Source of the DNA: Psychroserpens sp. Hel_I_66
Lineage (GTDB): Bacteria > Bacteroidota > Bacteroidia > Flavobacteriales > Flavobacteriaceae
NCBI RefSeq assembly: GCF_000799465.1
Contig: NZ_JUGU01000001.1
Coordinates: forward strand, 3,740,501 to 3,804,500
DNA length: 64,000 bases
Direction of reading: 5' to 3'
Shown: piece by piece, positions 57,776 through 64,000 of the stretch
Layout: every line of letters begins with the position of its first letter
Position numbering within the stretch: position 1 is the stretch's first letter
Notes under the pieces: model-generated
Told to the model about the DNA's origin: nothing
The model's database searches: none
What the model saw: only the letters and a program-made list of their open reading frames with translations
Translations under genes and position numbers: made by a program

Positions 57776-60037
57776 TTAATCGTCTTTTCTGTCTTCTCTA
57801 GCTTTACGATCATCACGACGATCATCACGACGATTATCACGTCCGCGATTATCTCTTCCTCTGTTATTGTCACGTCCACCAGAACGTTTATCATCTCTTG
57901 GTGGTCTTTCCTTAAAGCCTTCTGGTTTTGGTAAAATTGCTTTACGGGATACTTTCTCTTTACGTGTTCTAGAATCTATTCCGAAGTATTTTACATCAAA
58001 AACATCTCCCATGTTGACCACATCAGATACATTTTCGGTACGTTCCCAAGCTAGCTCAGATACGTGCAATAACACTTCGTTTCCTGGTGCGTCCATATAC
58101 TCAACAACAGCTCCAAAATCTAGCATCTTGATCACTTTTACTTCGTAAACGCTACCAACTTCTGGCTTAAACAAAATAGCATCAATTCTTGCCATAACAG
58201 CATCAATACCTTTTTTACCTACACCTAAAATTTCAACGATACCTTCTTCGGTCACTGGATCTTCGTTAATAACGATAGTCGTTTCAGTTTCCTTTTGCAT
58301 TTCTTGAATCACTTTTCCTCCTGGTCCAATCAACGCTCCAATAAATTCGTTAGGAACTCTTCTTGTAACCATAGTAGGTGCATGTTCTTTAACATCTGCA
58401 TTAGGTGTAGCAATTGTATCTGTCAATTTCTCTAGGATATGTAAACGACCTTCACGAGCTTGTTTTAATGCATTCACTAAAATCTCATATGATAAACCTT
58501 TTACTTTAATGTCCATTTGGCAAGCTGTAATACCATCTGCAGTACCAGTTACTTTAAAATCCATATCTCCTAAATGATCTTCATCACCTAAAATATCAGA
58601 CAATACAGCATACTTTTCGCCTTGCGAAATTAATCCCATTGCAATACCCGAAACTGGTTTCTTTAATTGAACACCAGCATCCATAAGTGCCATTGTACCA
58701 GCACAAACAGTTGCCATAGAAGAAGAACCGTTAGATTCTAAAACTTCAGAAACCACACGTACCGTATAAGGACATTCATCTGGAACCATACCTTTTAAAG
58801 CACGTTGTGCTAAGTTACCGTGACCTACTTCTCTACGAGATGTTCCACGAATTGGTCTAGCTTCTCCAGTTGAAAAAGGAGGGAAGTTGTAATGTAAATA
58901 GAAACGCTCTTCACCTTCTTGAGATGGCATATCTATTTGATTTGCATCTCTAGACGTACCTAAAGTTACGGTTGCCAAAGCTTGAGTTTCCCCACGTGTA
59001 AAGATTGAAGAACCGTGTGTTGATGGTAAGTAATCTACCTCGCACCAAATTGGTCTAATCTCGTCAGTCTTACGACCATCTAAACGCAAACCTTCGTTTA
59101 AGGTTAAATCTCTAATGGCAGCTTTTTCAGCCTTATAATAATATTTTGAAAGTAAATCTCCGTATTCTTCCTGCTCTTCTTCGGAAAATGTCGCCTTGAT
59201 GTCTTCTTTGATTTCAGAAAAAGAATTGCTTCTTTCATGTTTGGCAGATCCAGCTTTTGCAATTGCATACACTTTATCATAAGCCATGTCATGAATTTTC
59301 TTTTCTAAATCCTCATCTTCTCTTTCACCTTCGTATTCACGAGTTTCTTTCTTTCCGAAAGCTTCAGCTAATCTTACCTGAGCAGCACATTGTGCTTTTA
59401 TAGCTTCATGAGCGAACTTAATGGCTTCAGCCATTTCTTCTTCGGAAATTTCATCCATTTCACCTTCTACCATCATAACAGAATCTGCAGAAGCACCAAT
59501 CATCATATCGATGTCAGACTCTGCTAATTGAGCAAATGTAGGGTTGATGACAAACTCACCATTGATACGACCAACTCTAGCTTCAGAAATTGGGCATTCA
59601 AAAGGAAAATCTGATAATTGGATAGCAGCAGAAGCAGCTAAACCAGCCATTGCATCTGGCATCACATTCTCATCATGAGACATTAATTGAATCATCACCT
59701 GAGTTTCAGAGTGGTAATCTTTTGGGAATAATGGACGTAATACTCTATCCACCAAACGCATCGTTAATACTTCACCATCACTAGGTCTTGCTTCTCTTTT
59801 AAAGAAACCACCTGGATAACGACCAGCTGCAGCGAACTTCTCGCGATAATCTACTGTTAATGGTAAAAAGTCTACTGGACTTTGTTTGTAATTGGAAACA
59901 ACTGTACATAATAACATACATTTTCCTGATTGCACAACAACAGAACCGTGTGCCTGTTTTGCTAATTTTCCGGTTTCGATAGAGATTTCTCTACCATCAC
60001 CAAGGTCAATGACCTCTCTAAAAACTTTTGGAATCAT
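57776..60037 (-). CDS. pnp: Polyribonucleotide nucleotidyltransferase (PNPase)
   Basis: A phosphorolytic 3'-5' exoribonuclease of RNA turnover, active as a trimer in the cytoplasm. It has 753 residues: a first RNase PH domain (about 10-145), a helical domain (about 150-315), a second RNase PH domain (about 320-555, with [13 protein letters not shown] and [14 protein letters not shown]), KH (about 570-630, [17 protein letters not shown]) and S1 (about 635-705, [20 protein letters not shown]). The C-terminal 45 residues are a low-complexity tail of Arg, Asp, Gly and Asn, likely an RNA-binding disordered extension. rpsO lies directly upstream on the same strand, the common rpsO-pnp order. Confidence 0.97.
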   Translation of the reverse strand: MIPKVFREVIDLGDGREISIETGKLAKQAHGSVVVQSGKCMLLCTVVSNYKQSPVDFLPLTVDYREKFAAAGRYPGGFFKREARPSDGEVLTMRLVDRVLRPLFPKDYHSETQVMIQLMSHDENVMPDAMAGLAASAAIQLSDFPFECPISEARVGRINGEFVINPTFAQLAESDIDMMIGASADSVMMVEGEMDEISEEEMAEAIKFAHEAIKAQCAAQVRLAEAFGKKETREYEGEREDEDLEKKIHDMAYDKVYAIAKAGSAKHERSNSFSEIKEDIKATFSEEEQEEYGDLLSKYYYKAEKAAIRDLTLNEGLRLDGRKTDEIRPIWCEVDYLPSTHGSSIFTRGETQALATVTLGTSRDANQIDMPSQEGEERFYLHYNFPPFSTGEARPIRGTSRREVGHGNLAQRALKGMVPDECPYTVRVVSEVLESNGSSSMATVCAGTMALMDAGVQLKKPVSGIAMGLISQGEKYAVLSDILGDEDHLGDMDFKVTGTADGITACQMDIKVKGLSYEILVNALKQAREGRLHILEKLTDTIATPNADVKEHAPTMVTRRVPNEFIGALIGPGGKVIQEMQKETETTIVINEDPVTEEGIVEILGVGKKGIDAVMARIDAILFKPEVGSVYEVKVIKMLDFGAVVEYMDAPGNEVLLHVSELAWERTENVSDVVNMGDVFDVKYFGIDSRTRKEKVSRKAILPKPEGFKERPPRDDKRSGGRDNNRGRDNRGRDNRRDDRRDDRKAREDRKDD

Positions 60038-60197
60038 AAATTTTTTTAATTCTTGTACAAATGTGCCAAAGCATCATTAGTACTGTTAAACAATGGTCGT
60101 TGTGTTGTTGTGTAGTTGTTGTAGTATGACCAATGAAAAACTATATAAGCTTCTTCAATTCGATTTTTAGACGCTTTCGATTGCGTGGTATATAAAC

Positions 60198-60223
60198 AAA
60201 AAGAGGCTATAAAGCCTCTTTTT
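60198..60223 (-). terminator. Rho-independent terminator of rpsO
   Basis: Arms AAAAAGAGGCT and AGCCTCTTTTT enclose a four-base loop immediately after the rpsO stop codon. It separates rpsO from pnp, although read-through is possible. Confidence 0.85.
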
Positions 60224-60224
60224 T

Positions 60225-60494
60225 TTATTTTCTTAATCCTAATTCTTTAACAATTGCACGATATCTTAAGACATCTTTCTTGGTTAAGTAATCTAATAAT
60301 GATCTTCTCTTACCAACTAATTTTACTAGAGAGCGCTCAGTGTTATAATCTTTACGATTATTTTTTAAGTGCCCAGTTAAGTGGTTTATTCTGTAAGTGA
60401 ATAATGCGATTTGACCTTCTGCAGTTCCAGTGTCTTGCGCACTTTTGCCATGTTTTTTAAAGATGGCTTCTTTTTCTTTTTGATCTAAATACAT
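60225..60494 (-). CDS. rpsO: 30S ribosomal protein S15
   Basis: A small-subunit protein of 89 residues that binds 16S rRNA early in assembly. The full family pattern is present: MYLDQKEKEAIFKKHGKSAQ, DTGTAEGQIALFTYRINHLT, GHLKNNRKDYNTERSLVKLV, GKRRSLLDYLTKKD and RYRAIVKELGLRK. The start at 60494 is chosen because it gives the exact family N-terminus. The frame is open for 17 codons further upstream, but these lie in the leader. A TATCTTTG promoter element is at 60550-60557. Confidence 0.97.
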   Translation of the reverse strand: MYLDQKEKEAIFKKHGKSAQDTGTAEGQIALFTYRINHLTGHLKNNRKDYNTERSLVKLVGKRRSLLDYLTKKDVLRYRAIVKELGLRK

Positions 60495-60526
60495 GCTAAT
60501 ATTATTGTAAATGATTTTTATGTACG

Positions 60527-60545
60527 TTGAAAGTCTTTCTTTCAA
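60527..60545 (-). promoter_or_regulatory. Hairpin in the rpsO leader
   Basis: Seven-base arms TTGAAAG and CTTTCAA with a five-base loop lie right after the predicted transcription start. S15 represses its own mRNA in several bacteria through structured leaders. Whether this hairpin serves that role is unknown. Confidence 0.35.
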
Positions 60546-60549
60546 GCTG

Positions 60550-60557
60550 CAAAGATA
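60550..60557 (-). promoter_or_regulatory. Bacteroidota -7 promoter element for rpsO
   Basis: The minus strand reads TATCTTTG, matching TAnnTTTG, 55 bases upstream of the S15 start codon. Confidence 0.6.
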
Positions 60558-60684
60558 CTCTTTTTTTACAATTCTAAAAGTTCTTCAAAAAAGTTTTTGA
60601 GTTAATATTTTATGTTTTTTTTATAAAATAGCTATTATATAAACGTTAAATTTATTTGATTAATCCATTTTAAACCCTTAGCAA

Positions 60685-61782
60685 TTGCATAAAAACCTAA
60701 GTTTAGTAAAAGACGAACTTTTTGAAAACATCTTCACATATGCTTATGGAGGTATAGCTATTGTTGGTCTAAAAGGCAATTGGGTTAAAGTAAATGACAG
60801 TATTTGCGAATTGTTTGGTTATACCAAAGAAGAACTTTACAATTTATCTTTTCAAGATATTACTCATCGTGATGATCTAGATGTCGATTTAGATCATATG
60901 AACCAATTATTGGGAGATGAGATTCAAAACTATCAAATAGAGAAACGATATTTTCATAAAAAAGGTCATGTTGTTTGGGCGTTATTATCTGTTTCTATTG
61001 TTAGGGATACTCTTGGGAATCCATTATATTTTATTTCGCAAATAATAGATATTTCAAATCAAAAATCTGCAAATTGGCACATGCAATTTTTAATGAATGT
61101 GGTTAAAGGTCAAAACGAAAAGTTAAACGATTTTGCACATATTGCTACTCATGATATAAGAACACATGTAGGTAATCTAGGCTCTATTACTGAGTTCCTT
61201 GAAGAAGATATAGACTCGCTCGCTGATAATGAAAATTATAAAATGCTAAAAGAGTCTATCAAAAACCTTGATGAGACCATAAAACATCTTAATGATATTC
61301 GATTGGATAAGCCTAAAAAATTTAATTCTTTAAATGAACTGGACTTATATGATTATGTAAAAAAAGCAATGTATAATATTAGTGCTATTGCTAAAAAGGA
61401 GCAATGTGAAATAATTAATCTTGTAGATAAGGATTTAAGGGTTTTAGGTATTGAAGCTTACTTAGATAGTATAATCTTAAACTTTTTAACTAATTCAATT
61501 AAATATAGGTCTCCAGATCGTAATGCAGTTATTGAAATCAGCACAGCAGTTAAGGGAATTTATGTTATTTTAAAAATAAAAGATAATGGCTTAGGTATTG
61601 ATCTTGAAAAGAATAAAGATAAATTATTCACTTTAAATGGAACTTTACATAAACATCACGATTCTCGAGGAGTTGGTTTGTATATTACTAAAAGCCATAT
61701 TGAAAGCATTGGTGGTAAAATAGAGGTAGAGAGTAAAGTTGATGAGGGCACCTGCTTCACCATTTATCTTTTAAAAGGATAA
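60685..61782 (+). CDS. PAS-domain sensor histidine kinase (TTG start)
   Basis: A soluble, probably cytoplasmic sensor kinase of 365 residues with no membrane segment. A PAS domain with PAC motif spans about 12-130 (GGIAIVGLKGNWVKVNDSIC, DVDLDHMNQLLGDE). The dimerisation and phosphoacceptor helix has His156 in THDIRTHVGN. The ATPase domain spans about 250-365 (N box ILNFLTNSIKYR, G1 KDNGLGID, G2 SRGVGLYITKSHIESIGGK). The start is TTG: its N-terminus aligns residue for residue with the ATG start of the next gene, including the matching position of His156. No response regulator gene is nearby. It is the intact member of a tandem pair. Confidence 0.88.
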   Translation: MHKNLSLVKDELFENIFTYAYGGIAIVGLKGNWVKVNDSICELFGYTKEELYNLSFQDITHRDDLDVDLDHMNQLLGDEIQNYQIEKRYFHKKGHVVWALLSVSIVRDTLGNPLYFISQIIDISNQKSANWHMQFLMNVVKGQNEKLNDFAHIATHDIRTHVGNLGSITEFLEEDIDSLADNENYKMLKESIKNLDETIKHLNDIRLDKPKKFNSLNELDLYDYVKKAMYNISAIAKKEQCEIINLVDKDLRVLGIEAYLDSIILNFLTNSIKYRSPDRNAVIEISTAVKGIYVILKIKDNGLGIDLEKNKDKLFTLNGTLHKHHDSRGVGLYITKSHIESIGGKIEVESKVDEGTCFTIYLLKG

Positions 61783-61893
61783 AGAGCTAAATCTTTAAAT
61801 AGGTTAAAAGCCTAAAGAAGTATGTTCACATAATCGTTTTGAGTTAAATAAATCAAATAATAAGGCAATCCTTAAAATTGATTTCTCTTTATT

Positions 61894-61914
61894 TTATTGA
61901 TTAGTAATCAATAA
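61894..61914. promoter_or_regulatory. Perfect 21-bp inverted repeat before the second kinase gene
   Basis: Ten-base arms TTATTGATTA and TAATCAATAA are centred on one G. It ends nine bases before the ATG at 61924, so a bound protein or an RNA hairpin there could block translation or transcription. No similar repeat precedes the first kinase gene. Confidence 0.4.
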
Positions 61915-61923
61915 CACTTCATT

Positions 61924-63020
61924 ATGCCTAAAAGGTTGAACTCAGTTAAACGTCAACTATTCGAAAATATTTTTAAATATTCTAATGGCGGAATAGCAAT
62001 AGTAGGTTTAGATGGGAGTTGGATAGAAGTAAATGATAGTATATCAAATATGTTTGGATATAGTAAATCTGAACTTTATAAAATGTCGTTTCAAGATATA
62101 ACACATAAAGAAGATTTAGATAAAGATATACAATATGTACACGATTTATTAAATGGTCAAATTGAAGATTTCCAAGATGAGAAGAGGTATTTCCATAAAT
62201 ACGGTCATGTTATTTGGACTTTAATTTCAGTATCTTTAATGAGAGATGAAAACGGTGATCCTATGTATTTCATTTCTCAAATAGTCGATATTTCTGAGCA
62301 AAAAGAATCCAATAGACAACTTGAGCTGTTAATGCATATTGCAGATAAGCAAAATGATAAATTGATGAGTTTTGCCCACATCGCGACTCATGATATAAGA
62401 ACCCATGTTGGAAATTTAAATACCATATCTAACTTCATTGAAGAAGAACATGAGTATTTGAGAAAAGACGATAATTTCACGCTTTTAAAAGATGCCCTCA
62501 ATCAACTTAATGATACTCTATCGCATTTGAACACGATAAGAAAGCAAGATTTGACTGATGTTAAAAACCTCAAAGTCTTAAACCTTAAAAAATTATAACA
62601 GCAGTCTCTTATAACGTAACAGCAATTGCTAATCTTTACAAATTTAAAATTATCAATAATGTTAGCAACCAGATTAATGTATTGGGAATTGAAGCCTATC
62701 TGGATAGTATTCTATTAAACTTTATTACAAATGCCATAAAATATAGAGAAGAAGAAAGACAATCATTTATAGAAATAAATGCAACCGAAAAAGATGCCTT
62801 TGTTGTTATCACTTTTGAAGATAATGGATTGGGTATTGATCTAAATGAAAATGGAAAGAAATTATTTAAACTAAACTCAACTTTTCATAAAAAAAAGGAT
62901 TCTAGAGGCATAGGGTTATTCATCACAAAAAACCATATTGAAAGTATGGGTGGTAAAATTCAAGTCTCTAGCAAAGTTGGAGTAGGTACACGTTTTACTG
63001 TATTTCTTCGGAAAGCTTAA
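61924..63020 (+). pseudogene. PAS-domain sensor histidine kinase broken by a frameshift
   Basis: A tandem paralogue of the preceding kinase. The first frame (61924-62598, 224 residues) has the PAS domain and the phosphoacceptor helix with His156, then stops at TAA. The ATPase domain continues in another frame to 63020 (ILLNFITNAIKYR, DNGLGID, RGIGLFITKNHIESMGGK). The break lies at an A6 run (62587-62592). Adding one A gives LNLKKIITAVSYNVTAIA, which aligns gaplessly with LDLYDYVKKAMYNISAIA of the intact gene. Causes could be a real one-base loss, a sequencing error, or -1 frameshifting on the A run. Apart from this the gene shows no decay, so the event is recent or not real. A separate start for the second part (TTG at 62682) seems unlikely. 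Confidence 0.85.
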
Positions 63021-63034
63021 ATTAAATAAAGCAT

Positions 63035-63066
63035 AAAAAAAGCGAGCCGAATGGCTCGCTTTTTTT
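63035..63066. terminator. Bidirectional rho-independent terminator
   Basis: Arms with core GCGAGCC and GGCTCGC are flanked by A and T runs on both sides. It lies between the convergent kinase pseudogene and accD and should stop transcription from both strands. It overlaps the accD stop codon region. Confidence 0.9.
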
Positions 63067-63923
63067 TATGCTCTCAAAGGCTGATTCGTTATCAAATCTA
63101 TATATAAATTCACCTTATCTTTTAGTTTGCTTCTCTGTGTAATGAAATCTAAAAATCCATGTTCCAATAAAAACTCAGAGGTTTGGAAATCTTCTGGTAA
63201 ATCTTGACCTGTTGTATCCTTAACAACCCTTGGTCCTGCGAAACCTATTAACGCACCAGGCTCACTAATATTAATATCACCTAACATGGCAAAAGACGCT
63301 GTTGTGCCTCCTGTAGTTGGATCTGTTGCTAAAGATATATACGGTATTCCTGCGTCTGCAAGTTGTGCTAAACGCACCGATGTTTTTGCTAATTGCATAA
63401 GTGATAATGCAGCTTCCATCATACGAGCGCCTCCAGATTTTGAAATAATCATAAAAGGTATTTTTTTGTCAAGTGAATATTTTGCTGCTCGAGCAATTTT
63501 TTCACCAACAACGCTTCCCATAGAACCTCCAATAAATGTAAAATCCATACAGGCTACTACTAAATCCTTTCCTTTAGATTTACCTACTGCTGTACGAACT
63601 GCATCCTTTAGGTTTGTTTTTTCTTGCGCAGCTTTTAAGCGGTCTGGATATTTTTTTGTGTCCTCAAATTTTAAAGGATCTTTAGACGTTAGGTTAGCGT
63701 CTAATTCTTTAAATTTATTGTCATCAAATAGTATTTCAAAATATTCTCTACTACCAATCCTTACGTGGTATCCATCTTCTGGACTTACATAAAAGTTCTT
63801 TTCAAGTTCTTCTGTATCAATTATTTTACCGGTTGGAGATTTGTACCACAGCCCTTTGGGTGTGTCTTTCTTTTCTTCGGTTGAGGTTGTTATCCCTTTT
63901 TCTTTTCTTTTAAACCAAGACAT
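63066..63923 (-). CDS. accD: Acetyl-CoA carboxylase carboxyltransferase subunit beta
   Basis: Part of the carboxyltransferase that makes malonyl-CoA for fatty acid synthesis, partner of AccA. It has 285 residues with the crotonase-like core from about 110: [60 protein letters not shown] and [11 protein letters not shown]. The N-terminal zinc ribbon has lost its ligands: the four Cys of E. coli AccD align with Ser29, Gly32, Ser47 and Asp50 in [10 protein letters not shown] and YVSPEDGYH. The surrounding fold sequence is kept. I recall the same loss in other flavobacterial AccD proteins, so it may be lineage-wide. It starts 31 bases after an upstream gene that runs off the window. Confidence 0.95.
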   Translation of the reverse strand: MSWFKRKEKGITTSTEEKKDTPKGLWYKSPTGKIIDTEELEKNFYVSPEDGYHVRIGSREYFEILFDDNKFKELDANLTSKDPLKFEDTKKYPDRLKAAQEKTNLKDAVRTAVGKSKGKDLVVACMDFTFIGGSMGSVVGEKIARAAKYSLDKKIPFMIISKSGGARMMEAALSLMQLAKTSVRLAQLADAGIPYISLATDPTTGGTTASFAMLGDINISEPGALIGFAGPRVVKDTTGQDLPEDFQTSEFLLEHGFLDFITQRSKLKDKVNLYIDLITNQPLRA

Positions 63924-63954
63924 ATTTTAAATTTTCGATATTAAATATACGAAA

Positions 63955-64000
63955 TTAGATCTGTTCTAAATCGAAATCTGCGTTAAGGATCGTAGCGACA
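63955..64000 (-). CDS. C-terminal end of a gene cut by the window edge
   Basis: Fourteen codons ending VATILNADFDLEQI and a TAA at 63955-63957 are visible, 31 bases upstream of accD on the same strand. A gene for class II fructose-bisphosphate aldolase often precedes accD in this group, but these few residues do not confirm it. The spacing suggests co-transcription with accD. Confidence 0.4.
   Translation of the reverse strand, partial: VATILNADFDLEQI

Noticed and set aside
60093..60132. TGGTC/GACCA inverted repeat with GTTGT runs between pnp and rpsO
   Set aside because: Arms of only five bases around a 29-base loop. Not distinct enough to call a regulatory element.
62682..63020. Independent small ATPase-domain gene
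   Set aside because: It aligns as the direct continuation of the upstream kinase half, so a frameshifted single gene explains it better.
63286..63792. 168-codon plus-strand frame opposite accD
   Set aside because: It is antisense to the conserved carboxyltransferase core, with no domain of its own.

Overview
The window is AT-rich and reads as a chromosome segment from a member of the Flavobacteriaceae (Bacteroidota), probably marine. The evidence is type IX secretion (T9SS) cargo with type A C-terminal sorting domains, the 287-residue Bacteroidota form of the primary sigma factor, promoters of the TTG-N19/21-TAnnTTTG type, Asn/Asp-rich surface proteins and a flavobacterial AccD. No tRNA, rRNA, insertion sequence, phage gene or CRISPR array was seen.

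Region 1 (1-14019, all minus strand) holds four secreted-protein genes. The first runs off the left edge. The other three (1948, 978 and 1179 residues) each have a signal peptide, a variable N-terminal part, a shared C-terminal module of about 450 residues and a T9SS sorting domain. Each gene is followed by its own strong hairpin terminator. The 978- and 1179-residue proteins are almost identical at their C-termini, which points to recent duplication or gene conversion.

Region 2 (about 14.2-45.7 kb, all plus strand) is a surface-polysaccharide locus. It starts with a decayed C-terminal fragment of a UDP-GlcNAc 2-epimerase gene, then rmlB and a UDP-glucuronate 4-epimerase-like gene, each set apart by about 0.3-0.5 kb. 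From 17.4 to 41.2 kb there is one tightly packed run: an ABC exporter (Wzm/Wzt type), a nitroreductase and pyruvyltransferase pair, thirteen glycosyltransferases (GT2 and GT4 types), three acyltransferases, wecB, a UDP-xylose synthase-like gene and a Wzy-like polymerase. Separately promoted genes follow: a WecA-type initiating transferase, then a Wza-like lipoprotein and a Wzc-like tyrosine kinase. No Wzx flippase was seen. ABC-type and Wzy-type components therefore sit together. The product is predicted to contain N-acetylhexosamine, uronic acid and pentose, with acyl and perhaps pyruvyl decoration.

Region 3 (45.7-64 kb, mostly minus strand) is mainly housekeeping: rpe, the primary sigma factor gene, proC-proB-proA, pnp, rpsO and accD. 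Set among these are accessory systems: (a) an ECF sigma factor overlapping a gene for a protein that appears to span both membranes (short cytoplasmic N-terminus, one helix, long disordered linker, outer-membrane barrel), with 23 perfect AAC codons in the linker; (b) a divergent pair of a helix-turn-helix-like protein and a secreted repeat protein; (c) a processive-type GT2; (d) two tandem PAS sensor histidine kinase genes, the second broken by one missing base in an A run.

The most unusual points are the ECF/two-membrane anti-sigma candidate with a triplet microsatellite in its linker, the split histidine kinase, the decayed epimerase at the polysaccharide border, the mixed exporter set, and an AccD lacking all four zinc-ribbon cysteines.
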